A stretch of DNA of 64,000 bases from Siphonodentalium dalli (GCA_032622095.1 CP136064.1:193161948-193225947), one strand, 5' to 3'; numbered from the stretch's first letter, positions 1 to 12,455 are shown. The notes: a model not told the origin generated them from the letters alone. Program-made: numbers and translations.

Positions 1-1395
1 ACCCTGGAGGAAAAATACCTGAGGACTGGAGAAATTCAACAGTAGTGCCCATTTTCAAGAAGGGTAAAATCAGCGTATCATCAGGGATGAAGTGGTAAAA
101 CAGATGGATTCCAATGACTTATTCACAAAAGAACAACATGGGTTTCGAGCGAAAAGATCGTGTGTAACACAGCTACTTGAAGTACAAGATGACTGGTTCA
201 GAGAACTCGAGGATGGACATAACATAGATGCAATATACCTTGACTTCAGGAAAGCCTTCGATACAGTGCCACATGGAAGGCTAATGAAAAAAATATCATA
301 CTATGAAATAAAAGACAGGTCTACAACTAGATTAAGGATTTTTTTATCAGGACGAACGCAGCCAGTCAAGAGTATCCGACAAATATTCATCTCGGAGGCA
401 AGTAACTAGTGGCATCCCTCAAGCTTTTATTCTATGACCAATATTGTTTTTAGTCTTCATCAATGACATCACCAATAATGTGAAGAGCAATGTCAAGGTT
501 TTTGCTGATGATACCAAACTATACAGGAATATTAATAACCAAGAATATGCAGAAGATTTACAGCGAGACCTTAATCAACTATCTGAATAGTCCGACAAAT
601 GGTTATTGAGATTTAACGCAGCAAAATGCAAGGTGGTGCATATAGGGAACAACAATGCGGGTCAAAAGTACAACATCACAGAAAATGATTCACAGCATGA
701 CATAGAGGAAACCGGTAAGAAAAGAACATTGGAGTTATCTTTAGCAACACCTGGCAACACCGTGAAATTCTCAACACATATTGCAAAGAGCGCACAAAGA
801 GCCAATAAGAGAATAGGAATAATAAACAGAACATTCAGCTACATTGATGAAGATGTGCTTACACATCTTTCGTTCGACTAGTATTAGAATACGGATAATC
901 CATTTGGAACCCACACTATAACAAGTACAAAACCAAGATTGAAAGCGTACAGAGGCGAGCATCGAGAATAGTCACAAACTTCAGGGGCATGAAGTACGAA
1001 GACAGACTGAGGAACTATAGGCATTCCAACACTAGACGACAGGAGAGCGCGATGTGACATGATCCAAATGTTTAAATTAATAAAAGGATATGATGAAGTT
1101 GATTTACAAGTGGTAATGGATAAAGAGTCGAACCAGAGGACACAGTAAAACACTGAGAAAGGAACTATTCACCAGTACACGGACAAGCAGCAATTTTGTG
1201 GCGAGAAATATAACTTCAATGAATGGTCTGTCAGAAATATGTGTCTCGGCAAATACAACAAATAACTTTAAATCAATTCTTAATGATCAATGGAGAGTTA
1301 AAGAAAACAAATTTTACTACGATTTCAAAGACATGCGCAACAAATCATTGAAATCAAGAACAAACGTATTAGCCATAACAAGCGAAAGCTTATAA
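1..1395 (+). pseudogene. Non-LTR retrotransposon reverse transcriptase remnant (CR1/Jockey-like)
   Basis: Several frames together read as the reverse transcriptase of a non-LTR retrotransposon. From base 3 the frame gives PEDWRNSTVVPIFKKG, a typical N-terminal RT block. From about 80 it gives EQHGFRAKRSC and then YLDFRKAFDTVPH, which carries the first catalytic Asp. At 501-512 it gives the catalytic FADD followed by TKLY. The 606-881 frame has FNAAKCKVVHIG, and 880-990 reads LEYG*SIWNPHYNKYKTKIE and QRRASRIV, the usual C-terminal 'thumb' signature. The copy is dead. The segment between FKKG and IIRDEVV lacks the residues normally found there, the motif after SGIPQ is interrupted by a stop near 436, and the frame shifts several times. 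The 5' part (endonuclease, ORF1) lies outside the window or is absent. Clade assignment by motif style is an inference. Confidence 0.85.
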
Positions 1396-2070
1396 GGCTC
1401 AAGATCAAGAATACAGGTAAATACAGGTAAAATCCGCGTTTTTTTCAGGATAAGCAGTGCTCAACTGAATCTTATTCGATTTTTAGAGAGATATTTTTGT
1501 GAAATGTATTCAAATGTATATACATATGTGATTTGATGACATTGTGCTATTTTAAGCAAAAGATATAATAACCTCCTACCCAAGATGGTCACAGGAAATG
1601 AAAAAAATTACTATTTCCATTCATTTCTTCTCAATCAATTCTTGGTGGTCCGAACTGGAGAACAAAATGGGTCTACCTTTTCATTTGTCGAGTTCACTGA
1701 CCATTCTAGCAATTGTCATCTTTCGGGTCTCAGTGTATTCCATTCGCTCAAAATAAGATTTTAAAGAATGCGTATGAAATTTCACCAAAACTCGGCTTTG
1801 GAATTCTAGTAACATGTAATGGGAAATGAGCAGCATGCACTTGACGAGATAAGTCAGAGGTTTTATTAGTTACGACATTTCCATCTCAAATGGACAGAAA
1901 ATAAAACACTTTGATTCAATATGGCTGCAAATATATGGAAAATGGTAGATTGTTTTTTACCACCATGTCCTGCAAGTTGTGGTTGATTGATGAAATTACT
2001 TAATTTGCCTATCTATATATGCCTTGTACATAAGCATTAAAACTAATATTATTTCCAATACACCAAAAAT
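1396..2070. other. AT-rich stretch without recognisable genes
   Basis: No frame with family resemblance, no long repeat and no RNA-like fold was seen here. It probably includes the decayed 3' tail of the preceding retroelement. Confidence 0.4.
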
Positions 2071-2180
2071 GTTTTGATGGAGTTATGACACCTTTTCGAC
2101 TTAGAAATCGCTGTGTTCGTGTTGGCAACCCGAACACAGCGATTTCTAAGTCGAAAAGGCGGCACAACTCCATAAAAAAT
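2071..2180. repeat. Foldback hairpin (29-bp perfect arms)
   Basis: Bases 2091-2119 are the exact reverse complement of 2131-2159, with an 11-base spacer. Pairing continues outward with mismatches to about 2072 and 2177 (ATGGAGTT against AACTCCAT). This is the shape of a small foldback MITE. The open frame on the minus strand across it is a by-product of the palindrome. Confidence 0.8.
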
Positions 2181-2259
2181 CTCACGGGATCACGTGTCAG
2201 ACCTCGCGACATATCCAAGGAGAGAGCCAATTTGTTTCAATGACATAATACCACAATGT

Positions 2260-2775
2260 CTTTAAATGTTCAACCAGACCCGACAGTGGCCCATGCAATA
2301 TAAGTACGTACACCACAACCCCCTGTCGCCGCGTCCCTTTACATGTGACAAGCCGTGAAAACAAGCACATTAACTGTTAAAACAGACCCGACAGTCCAAT
2401 GTCGTCGCGTCCCTACATGTGACCAGTCTTGAGAACATGCACATGCAATGTTAAGCAGACCAGACAGTCCCCATGTCGTCGCGTCCATACATGTGGTCAG
2501 TCTTGAGAACATGCACATGAAATGTTAAGCAGACCAGACAGTCCCCATGTCGTCGCGTCCATACATGTGGCCAGTCTTGAGAACATGCACATGAAATGTT
2601 CAAACAGACCTGACAGTATCCCATGCAATTTTAGTATATGCACGTATACACCTAACCCCTGTCACCACATGTGACCAGTCGTGAAAACATGCACATGACA
2701 TGTTCAAACAGACATGACAGTGTCCCCATGCACTATAAGTACACTCACCCAACCCCCTGTCGTCACGTCCATACA
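2260..2775. repeat. Tandem array, 74-bp core unit
   Basis: The block beginning CAGACAGTCCCCATGTCGTC recurs at 2461 and 2535, and GTCGTCGCGTCC recurs at 2401 and 2475, giving a 74-base period. Flanking units (2265-2400 and 2600-2775) are longer, about 100 bases, because they carry an extra ATAAGTAC...CACCACAACCCCCTGTC segment. Units differ by a few substitutions, so the central copies are the youngest. Confidence 0.85.
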
Positions 2776-2827
2776 AGGCTGATTGTACATTAAACTCATC
2801 TTCCGTATAAGGAATGGCGTGTGTGGT

Positions 2828-3185
2828 TTTTAGCTCACCTGAGACGAAGTCTCCGGTGGAGCTATAGTCATCACTCCTCGTCCGTCCGTCCGTCAACAAT
2901 TCTTTAAACATCTTCTCCTCTGAAACCATCACACCGATTGGGTTTATATTTGGTGTGGATGTTCCCTAGGTGACTCTTATTCAGATTTGTTCAAATGAGG
3001 TCACCAAGTCAAATAGTTTTGATGTCAGGACCATAACTATTCTTAAAACGACTTCTTTTCTGAAGTTGTCGGGCCGATTGGGTTCATATTTGGTATGAGG
3101 GTACCTTGGGTGACTGTGGTTAAGATTTGTTCAAATGAGGTCACTGGGTCAAATGTGGGTGGGGCTATGGACATAAATCTGAAGA
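2828..3185 (+). repeat. Dispersed repeat, GAGCTCACCTGAGACGAAG family, copy 1
   Basis: Starts TTTTTAGCTCACCTGAGACG and contains the phrases TTCATATTTGGTRTG and CAGATTTGTTCAAATGAGG twice, showing an internal duplication of roughly 170 bases. Two further copies lie at 4256-4520 and 4738-5200. The family style is common in bivalve genomes (recalled, not searched). Confidence 0.75.
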
Positions 3186-4255
3186 ATTTTTGTTTTGTTT
3201 TTAGGTTTAACTTATTGCTCAATTTAACCAACAAAAATAAAAAATTATATATATTTAATTTTTAATAAATATTTTTTTTTATTAAATAAAATATTTTTTA
3301 TTTAAATAAAATAAAAAACATTTAATTAAAATTTTGAAGAACTTATGACATTACATCTTCGGGGGGGGGGGGTAGGTACCTCCAGTCTCCCCACTAAATT
3401 TGGTTGAAATCAGGGGTTTGGGAGAAAAAATGAACAGACAGATGTACAGAAATGTTCAGTAAATTCCTTTTAATACTAGTATCTGTGCATTCCCATTACA
3501 AGCCAACTCTGCTCTGAACTGACAGACATGATACATGTTGTTTATAATCAGGGCCAGATAGAAAGATAAGAGAACTTCTATAGCTATAGGCAGAGTCCCC
3601 AGGGAGTGTATTCATGTCATTCATAATTTAAATGAGATTAATGGTGTTGTACATTTGTTTTCTGAAGTTGTCAGTAGCACCATCATTGTTTACAATACAA
3701 TGGTCATTAATATCAGATTAAATTCATTTTCTCAGAGCTTTAAGTGTGTCTGGCATTGTAGAATGAGGTTCCCAGAGGCTAGCATCGCCAAATACATCCT
3801 ATGAGGACCTCCTTCTGCTTAGGCTTCATTTTCTGGGAAGTATCTCGAGTCTCAAATTGACATTTTTTAGCAGCTCTTTTCCCTTCTGTTCAGATTTTAA
3901 AATGCATAATTGAGGTGTTAAATGGGTGCGCATACTGTCATATGTCAGTAATGTCACCAACTTCAGCTGGAGAACTTCTGTCTGTCCCTAGGTCTCCCAT
4001 AGCAGTTGAGGACTAAGTAAAATTGGGTTCCCAGATGGTGAATTTGGTGATGCTAGCCTACCTTACAGAATAGCATCACTACATTCACCCTTTTGGGACC
4101 TCAGACACACTAAATTCACGCTTGGCTGTTCCAATATTATTTTCTTAACCACTTAGCTATGTGACCTCATTATACCTTATTATGGACAAAAAAGTGTGGG
4201 GGTATATTGGATTAAATCTGTTGGTCTGTTGGAGTGTCCTTCCATCCATTGTTCT
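3186..4255. other. Low-complexity AT tract, poly-G run, no gene
   Basis: Bases 3235-3330 are nearly pure A and T. A run of G follows at 3361-3371, then a sentence-like repeat tail (TTTGGTTGAAATCAGG). The remainder to 4255 shows no coding frame. Confidence 0.5.
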
Positions 4256-4530
4256 GTCCATCCATCCATCAACAATTGTTTTCTTCTCGAGATCTATATG
4301 AATTCCCTACCTGTATGTGACTCACATTCAGATTTGTTCAAATAAGTTCACCAGGTCAAATAGGAGGGGTGCCAGGGCCATAACGTTTTCCCTCCATAGT
4401 AATTCTAACAACTATTACTACTCAAGAACCATCAAGTCTAAGTTAGCTTATATTTGTGTATGCAGGGTCCTTGGTGGCATGTTTAGATCTGTTCCAATGG
4501 GGGCCTTTTTGGAAAATCAATTAACTTCAA
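4256..4530 (+). repeat. Dispersed repeat, GAGCTCACC family, copy 2 (5' truncated)
   Basis: Shares CCATCAACAATT, CAGATTTGTTCAAAT and CAGGGCCATAACG with copies 1 and 3 but lacks their GAGCTCACCTGAGACG start. Confidence 0.65.
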
Positions 4531-4735
4531 CTCTTAAAAGCAAATGTTTATAATTATAAGATGAAGAGATATCAGAGATGGGGATTCATGTTTGTTCAAA
4601 TAGGGGCAGAGACCCCACCCACACTACCTGTATCTATGCTGTACGCTACTGGTATAATAAGATAATGTCATATTCTTGCAGGGATGTCCCCACAGTGTTG
4701 GGGAGGTGATTTACAGATTTGTTCAATGAAATGTA

Positions 4736-5200
4736 ATTTTTGAGCTCACCTGAGACGAAGCTATAGTCATCACTTCTCATCTGTCACCTGTTCATCTTTC
4801 TCTTCGTCCATCAATCTGTCAACAATTCTGTGAACATCTTCTCTAGATCATAAGACTGAATGGGTTCATATTTGGTGTGGATTTTCCCTAGGTGATTCAT
4901 ATTCAGATTTGTTCAAATGAGGTCACTCTTTCAAATGGTTGTGAAGCCAGGGCCATAACTCTTGCCCTCCATGGTAATTCTTAAAAACGACTTCTTCTCA
5001 TCTACCATCAGATATAGGGTGGGACCCGAGACATAACTGTATGCCTCTGTAGTAATACTTAAAATGTCTTATCAAGAGAGGTTGGACTATTTAGCTTACA
5101 TATAGTATGGAGGATCCTTTAGTGACTGAGATTCAGATTTGTTAACATAAGGCAACCTGTTAAGAAATGACGGGGCTATGGGGACTTAACACTTTTGTGT
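4736..5200 (+). repeat. Dispersed repeat, GAGCTCACC family, copy 3
   Basis: Begins TTTTTGAGCTCACCTGAGAC and repeats the whole order of phrases seen in copy 1, including the internal duplication with CGACTTCTTCTC in its middle. Confidence 0.75.
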
Positions 5201-5559
5201 CTAATAAAATCATTAAAATACAAAATTCATTAAAACATCTACCTTGGAACTACTTGACTGATTAATCTGACATACATATATGCTGTTTTTGGGTCCATGG
5301 TTAATTGGGCTTCAAACCTGTCTGAATAGTTTTATAAAAAGGTGCTTGTGAGATTGGAAATTTCCAACAATAGAGAAAGTTTGAGATTACAGTTGCCAAT
5401 CTAAGACTTGGGAGTCTGGAGCCTGGTCGGGAAGGGACATGAGCTGGAGGAGGGGGAGGGGTGATCAGTAGCGTACAGTTGGTACATGAAGCCTCTCTAT
5501 CTACATATCCTGTTTAGATCTACTTTTTTAAAGTGATTATGAAAAGTTCTAACTGTTAT

Positions 5560-6027
5560 GGTCTCCAAAGTCACAGTCTTATCAGTCTTTGCAGTCTGGT
5601 GAGCGAACGACCCCACAGTCTTTGACTGTCTTGTTATGAGACACTCGCACTGTTCTGGCCACTAAAATCACCACAGACACCACAAGGGCGACCCGGACTG
5701 GTCGCGGCAAACACATTTGGCGACATTTCGAGGTTAATTGGCATTATTTGTTGTGCGATTCGCCCTTATTATGTGTGGAGTTCTTGGCGGAAAGACGGTC
5801 CGGTCTGCATGCAAGTCATATTATTGCAGGCACAATATTCAAATTCTGGCAAGTTATGGGTTAATAGCGGCACTTTTTCGAGTATTAATTGCCTGTCATG
5901 GCTTTGGTGGGCGATTCGCCCTTATTTCTTCGCGGATATAGTCGACGGTAGTTCCACTAACTATATGTGTGCAGCTCTTAGTGGTACGACGGCGACATGG
6001 GGGTCCCGTGTGCTAGTCATGTTTTGG
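5560..6027. other. Unassigned stretch with short direct repeats
   Basis: Contains GCGATTCGCCCTTATT twice (5755 and 5910 regions) and a phrase around 5848 (AAGTTATGGGTTAATAGCGG) that recurs in altered form at about 7137, so this flank is related to the far side of the GGTCC cluster pair. No gene is recognised. Confidence 0.5.
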
Positions 6028-6125
6028 TGGTCCGGTCCACTGCAAATGCGGTCCAGTCCGGTCCGGTCCAGGCCATTCCGGTCCGGTCCACATGCCTGGA
6101 CCGGTCCAAAACGGTCCGGTCCACC
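6028..6125. repeat. GGTCCGG cluster, left
   Basis: About eight GGTCC or GGTCCGGTCC units lie within 100 bases. The arrangement GGACCGGTCCAAAACGG near 6099 recurs as GGACCGGTCCAAAGCGG near 7074 in the right cluster. Confidence 0.8.
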
Positions 6126-6992
6126 TATACTAGGCTATATTTGTTAATGAATTCTCTGTTTTCTCAAAGTTTTTACTCTGTATAGTACAAACTATAAGGT
6201 TACTGAGTTCAGTGCATTGAAATGAGTCCATATATGTTAAAACTTACATTGTTTGCCGATTGTATGCATCATTGTCTGTCTCTGGTGGGTTATACTAGGA
6301 ACGATGCACGATAATAGTATTTCTAGTAATGCGAACATGCACTAATTAAATGTATTGGACAGATATATAGCTAGGGCCAGAATGTGTTATAACCAATCTA
6401 ACATGGCACTCAACTGATGGTATGCATGATTCGTATCGTACTTATTTTCATTAAATTGAAATTTAAACGAAATAACTATACTGATGACAATTATACAAAT
6501 GTGTACTAATATGACTACTACATTAATATTGGAGTCTTGGAGATTGTGATGGCTGATTGTATAGTCCTGACAAATACAGTTATATACCTAAGTACAACTA
6601 CTATTGGATTAATGAGACTGTCTTGTGTGTGTACTATGTAATGTGGTTTGCATGTTTCTTCGATAATTATAACTGTGAAAAACAATAGAATACTCGATTC
6701 GATATCCATCCTACAAATTTATTAGTTGATGCCATGTTATACTGTTTATGACATATAGTTACATACTCATTCAGTTGCATGTTTGTCGCATTGATAGGGT
6801 GCTACATGGTGTTGGCCAGTGTTACACTAATAATGTAAGTGACATGTATACAAAGTACATCTATACATGGTTTTCGTGGCATCAAACATTTAATAGATAT
6901 TAACCACTTGAATGCGTCAATACATCGTTGCTAATTGATATGACGGCAAATACGCAATAATATTCGCGATAGTTTATTATAACTGAAGTAAA
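6126..6992. other. AT-rich spacer between GGTCC clusters
   Basis: About 870 bases without any recognisable coding frame. Because it is bracketed by related GC-rich clusters it may be the interior of a non-autonomous element. Confidence 0.4.
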
Positions 6993-7105
6993 ATAGTGGA
7001 CCGGACCGGAGAGTACCGGACCGGCGGCAAAAAGCGGTTCGGTCCGGACCGGGGTCCATCCCTGGAGCGCGGACCGGACCGGTCCAAAGCGGTCCGGTCC
7101 GCATC
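6993..7105. repeat. GGACCGG/GGTCCGG cluster, right
   Basis: Dense alternating GGACCGG and GGTCCGG words, partly palindromic. It contains GGTCCATCCCTG near 7049-7060, which would suit the end of a hAT-type element, but no matching partner end or target duplication was found. Confidence 0.7.
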
Positions 7106-7364
7106 AATAAATGGCATGCACCATATTGAACTTATGGCTAAAGTTAGGGGTTAATATCGGCACTTCTGGGCGGCTGCGTCCCCAACCATATGATCTCGCA
7201 ATGCATGTTACTAGTCTCTAGTTACTAGTTACTAAAATATCACCTATACACCATGTGGCTGGTTCGGATCCGAGCTGGTCCCGGCGGTTTTTAGTCATAC
7301 CGGTAATTGGCACCCTGTTAATATATTTGGGCTGGTTTTATGCAAACTCTGGTGAAAACTGGCG

Positions 7365-7545
7365 GGTGAAACCCGAATTCGAATTGTATTTAGTGCTAGT
7401 AAACCCACATTCCAAATTTCAGTCCAGATTTTAGTACTAAAGTTATCATCCAGAAACGAAAAAGGCGAACGGAGGGCGTACAGACCAATAACATAATACG
7501 TCGTTTTATTTCAAAACGGGCGTATACAAAGGCTACATGAAAAAT
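7365..7545 (+). repeat. Dispersed repeat ending ...ACATAATACG..GGGCGTAT, copy
   Basis: Contains TTTAGTGCTAGTAAACCCAC, AAAGTTATCATCCAGAAACG, CCAATAACATAATACG and AACGGGCGTATA in order. The same order appears at 50,695-51,370, 54,955-55,215 and 59,594-60,108, so all four belong to one family. Confidence 0.7.
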
Positions 7546-8759
7546 AGTATGCAGTAACAACATACCTCACTCAGAAAAAGGAATGCGGGTTGATTGTGAA
7601 TCAGGAAGTTCCTTATATCAGATGTTGCCTAGATGGTATTGTAACGTGCGAGCGTCATTCTCCACGTCTGTTGGCTGTCAAATGTCCTTGGAAAATTAGA
7701 GACGGGGATCCTCATTTTAATCAAACACTAACTTTCATTTACTTCAATACTGAAGTTGAGGTAGAGAACGCTGGCCCAGGGAGTACTATGAACAGTCACA
7801 GATGGGGATGGCTCCGACAAAACCACTCAATGTGAGTTTGTCATCGATACCAAAGATAAGCAATTGTCATTCAAAGTGAAGTTTAATTTTTTCTTTGCTA
7901 CAATTACTTATCGGAATCTCTGAATTAGACAATGTAACGCAACCGTATGAACGGCTTAACGCAGACAACGGATCCTGTCAACTGACTAACGCAACAGATT
8001 GGTCTGAACTACATTCGTAACAAAGGGTTAGCAGATAAGCTAGTAACATAGCAATACGAGCACCTTCTATCTATTTTAGGAAAAACACTAACTGACAGGC
8101 TAATAGTTCTCGGTATGGAGTAGTGACTAATCGGTTAGCTTTCAAGTATTCCAATGGTTCATGGAAATGCTGTGGAGTCACCTCATTTTCATGAAAAATT
8201 GGAATAGTTTGAGGTAGTTTTAAAATTTTATCTGGGGAATTTCAATTTATTGTCGTTTTATTATTGTTTTGTCGATTATGTTTCGGGTACGTTCGATATA
8301 TGTGAGCGTTGCTACGATATTTTGTTAATAAATCTCGCACCGTGGGGCTTTGTTTTCAATTCAGATTTCGAATTCAGGAAAACAGGCGACATAATCGAGG
8401 CTGGGTTGTGGTTAGTGTGGAATATTTATTGTTGGGTCAATTCGTAATATTATGGCTGCTTTCAGTTCATTCAAAATTAAATTATTATGTGCAACAAGTA
8501 AATCACACTTTTATTTGTTTATAAAGCATTCCTGATTCATGCGCGATTATGGGAGGTTATTTTTTTTCAAAATAGTTATTTTTGTTACTGGCAAATTGAA
8601 AGTGAAGGCCTCTATGGTGATTTTCCTGTAACCGCATTGGAAGTTATGTTCAATTATTTTGTCTGTTTTGCAAAAAAGCTGATTTGAAAATAGAATTCTA
8701 CTTTACTTGAGGCCATGTTAGCAAACTGGATTGTGACAGATCAAGAGCTACATCGTCAT

Positions 8760-10228
8760 TGACAACTAAGCCCGGTCTCTCCGCATAGGGTTATCCGCCG
8801 TTCCAACAACACAGCCCCGATCATGCGCGGAGAACTCCCGACTTTCGGCCATTTCAACGCCAACCCGCACAGAGATCAGACCCAATTTTCTCCTCCCTCC
8901 CACCATACGGTGGCCAGGCATTTTGGTTCCCCAGATATCCTTCGCTTATTCCCCCTCAAAGCAGATTCCCATCGCGCGTCCCGTTCCAGTCGCTGTTGGC
9001 CCGTTCCAACCACTCCGCGGAGCATTCCCACCCACACAGTCCACCCCCGTGGTGCACCTCGCCTCCGCACCGCCCTGCTCACCGCTTATCATGGCTCATT
9101 GCTTATCATGGCTCATTGCTTATCGTGGCTCTTTGATCACCGCTGCCCGGGCCGGCTACACGCTGCTTATGCTTCACCCGCTGCTTATGCTTCAATCACT
9201 GCTTACGCTTCAACCGCTGCTGCTTCATCAACGCTGTTGATTGTGGCTGCTGGGTCTTTGTCCCATGCTTACGGTGCACAGCCGTTACGGTCATCACCGC
9301 CGGTTCCCAGGGGACAACATCGGCCACAACTCAGGAACTCACCTCGCTAGTTGCACGCCGCCTGCCATGGTCCATTGACCACCGCTGTTCAGAGCTCGTC
9401 GTTCACCGTTCGGCTGGGCCGTTGCCCCCGACTTTTTCGGCTTATCGCCCGCAACTGTATCCATCATCCCCGTCGATTCCCAGGGGACGGAACTCTCCGC
9501 CTCGCTGTATATGCTGATGTCACTTCCCAGCCACGGGACCCACTTCGCTCGCTGCCCGCCGCGTACCGTGTCTCATCTCTCACCGCTTCTCTGGCTCGTC
9601 GCTGGGCGGGGCCATTGTCCCCGGCGTTTCTCGGCTTACGGCCCACCTATGCAACCACGATCCCCGCCGTTTCACTGGGGACGAACTTTGCCTATGTTGC
9701 TCATGTTGATGTCTTCTTTCCGCTCGCTGTGCTTGCCTGCTTTCTATTTTCAGTTGCAGTGCGGTCACATGGCCAGAGGGCGGGGCCTGCTGGTCCGGAA
9801 CGGACTCGTGAACCACACACATGCGTCACATTCATTCCACCGGATGCTGGGCCGATACACCACCAGTATCTGTCGCTCGAGCCGTACTCCATCGAGCCCA
9901 CCACCGGATGCATGGGCCGACATACCACCACCATCTGCCGCTCGAGCCGTATCACATCGTGCTCATCGCATCCACGCACCCCAGGTGTCAGGGCAGACAC
10001 ACCACCGGCATCTGCTGCTCGAGTCGAATCCCATCGAGCTCATCACATCCACCGACAACCAGATGTCTTGGCCGACACACCGCCGGCATCTGCTGCTCGA
10101 GTCGAATCCCATCGAGCCACACAGTGCACGGGGAGTAAACCGGACCAGCAGGCCTCATTCGGCCTCTGTAATCACTACAATAATAAAAAATGTGGTCATC
10201 AACTCAAAACGGAGTCTCTCTCACTCCC
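8760..10228 (+). repeat. GC-rich block, possible long terminal repeat
   Basis: Base composition changes abruptly here. The block is C-rich and contains internal arrays, including GGCTCATTGCTTATC words near 9090-9130, GCTGCTTATGCTTCA words near 9160-9225, and a 65-78-bp array at 9842-10135. It is open in several frames at once on both strands, as expected from composition rather than selection. The 3' edge carries AATAAA-type signals (near 10182 and 10218), then CACA, then TTTGGTCCGTC. That resembles an LTR end plus primer-binding region of a BEL/Pao element, and a TG lies at 8760. The LTR reading is an inference: no second copy and no pol gene are in the window. Confidence 0.4.
9842..10135. 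repeat. Tandem array of about 65-78 bp, four units
   Basis: GCCGAYACACCACC-like starts occur at 9851, 9916, 9993 and 10071, each followed by ATCTG.CGCTCGAG and CCCATCGAG-like words. The last two units are nearly identical. Confidence 0.8.
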
Positions 10229-10271
10229 AATAAACTTCACATTTGGTCCGTCAATACGGGGAGTGACTTGA

Positions 10272-11757
10272 TCGATATCGGAAAGTGCATTAGTCATCTT
10301 GATTCCTCTCTCAAACGAAACCCAATGTATAGAATAGGAGCTATCGGTACCCATGGAAAGAAAAAGGGGGAAACAGACATTATCTAACCGGAGAAACATA
10401 TTAAGGCCACCCCCACATGCTAACTCATAATTCAACACATGGAAATTGCGAACCCCCATCCATAGACCGCACGAGTGGTGGCTGTCTAGGAGTCTATCGC
10501 ACTTGCGGATTGCCCAAAAATCTCCCCCAGGTTAGGAAAGTCCAGTGACTTAGAAGCACTCAGAGAAACGGGGAGTCGCCTGACTTGGGCCCGGATACTC
10601 GAAAAATAATGTTTCGACAGTTGGAGTATAAAATGACAAATGTGATAACGCAAAGAACTACAATATTATAATGAACAATATATTCAAACATTTTGGCTTT
10701 TATCCTTCTTGGCACCAACCACCCCACACTCAGACATGCATATGCCTTTCTTTATTCCGCGTCGATGTATTCATATAAGACTAATATAATAATTATGAAA
10801 ACTATGTATGTTGCAGGTTGACTTCCAGAGATACAAGTGGATCTTGGTTCCAATCTGCTCTGGCAGTCATTCGGTTCTGCATGCTGTCACAACCTTGAAA
10901 CTAATGAATTCTATTTTGGACTCTAGTCCTGAGATTTAGAGAAAAACCAAGCATCTGGTGGTAAATAATGTATTTTATTATTTTTACGTAAATACTTCAA
11001 ACCGAGAAAGTGCAAGCAAATCCGAAACTAAAAGACCAAAACCAACATTTCACGAGATGTGAATACTTAAATACATAAGAACAGTACCAAAAATGGTATT
11101 TTTTGCACCTAAACCTTAACGACATTTATGGACTTATTTCGGTGAATGAAACCAGTAAGTTAGTATTTAAACACGATATCCATGAGAATTATGTGTCAAT
11201 CAACTAAGATTGTCGAAACTTACAACAATTGTGAACTGTACCCTTTCAGAAAAAAAGAACGGTTGAACTAGGTACACAAATTAATGTTAATTGGTACAAA
11301 TGTCAATATTTACTACTTAATTCGGGACAAATTTTTGGCTTATAAGTATACGGGAATGACAATAGCAATCCTTATATATCAGTCTTTTATAATAATGCCG
11401 CTGTTTTCTCCCTAATTGGACATCAAATTCATGCAAATAACTAATTGTGGCTTGGGTAATTTTTATTCCGTTCTGAACACCTCCAAGGATCCAGACTACG
11501 AAGCATACAAATGAATGAAATGGAATAAAATTGTCAACAAATAAACACATTTCTTATATCATCCATTCATGTTATGTCGTAAATACACATATATTTTGAA
11601 AAGTTTCCCAGGCCAGTACTTCAAGTATGTGCCAATAACGTTGTAGTTTATTTATTTTTTATATATCTTCTAAATGTTGTATATCTTTTAAAATAATTAT
11701 AGTAGACTATATATATATGTATATTGTCAGGGGTGACATAGTCATTCCTGTCACCCC
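10272..11757. other. No recognisable gene
   Basis: AT-rich single-copy-looking sequence without convincing frames. Bases 11730-11738 and 11749-11757 form a GGGGTGACA stem with an 11-base loop next to the following MITE. Confidence 0.4.
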
Positions 11758-11982
11758 AAGGGATACTGAACACTATTTTTTGGCCATTTATGGGACCACC
11801 TCATATTATACCCAACAGAATGTATGCAACAAATGAATAAATATGAGCCATGGATGAGTGTAAAATACACTCATGTGCTCTACTTTATAGAACGATGCGA
11901 AGAACTTATGAATTTTGACAAAAATGAGATGGTCCCATAAATGGCCGGATTTGGTGTTATGTACCCCTATAATCCCTTTACT
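11758..11982. mobile_element. MITE with 17-bp internal inverted repeat
   Basis: Bases 11782-11798 (GGCCATTTATGGGACCA) are the exact reverse complement of 11930-11946. Outer ends AAGGGAT (11758) and ATCCCTTT (about 11973) also pair. This is the size and form of a non-autonomous DNA element. No clear target duplication was seen. Confidence 0.6.
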
Positions 11983-12350
11983 TTTGTATAAACACGTGCG
12001 TGTGATACTTTCACCGCTGTATAAACAGACACGCTATGATGAGTGATCAGTGATTGATGATCAGCATGAATCCACTGAGTTCGATTTGTTGTGAAAACAG
12101 GTTTGTAAAAAACAAAGATGGTATATAGATTTTCAAAGATTTTTTTTAAGATCGACAATTTATTGTTTTTTAAGAAAGGCAACAGAAAGCTAGAATCCAG
12201 TGACGGCTATATGTTTTGTTTACAAGCGGACCCAGAAGAACATATGCATTTTGTCAGTATTTTAATTTATTTTATATTAAATAAAGAAAAATATACCTAA
12301 TTTAAATAAAGAAAATATACCTAATTAATTTTTTTTAATTTAATTGGAAT

Positions 12351-12455
12351 TGAGGTCCGTATGAGCCGGAGGTCCGCAAAAGCCAGGGTCCGTATGAGCC
12401 GGAGGTCCGTAAAAAGCCTGGGTCCGTATCAGCCAGGGTCCGTATCAGCCGGCAT
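12351..12455. repeat. GTCCGTATGAGCCGG minisatellite, copy A
   Basis: Units of 17-19 bases (GGTCCGTATGAGCCGGA, GGTCCGCAAAAGCCAG and variants) are repeated about six times. The matching array in copy B (20,559-20,707) has more units. Confidence 0.8.

Noticed and set aside
2009-2230. 73-codon minus-strand frame
   Set aside because: It reads through both arms of a perfect hairpin and has no family resemblance.
8823-10271. Long plus-strand frames in the GC-rich block
   Set aside because: Several frames are open on both strands at once, the region is made of short arrays, and no family resemblance exists. Openness is explained by GC-rich composition.
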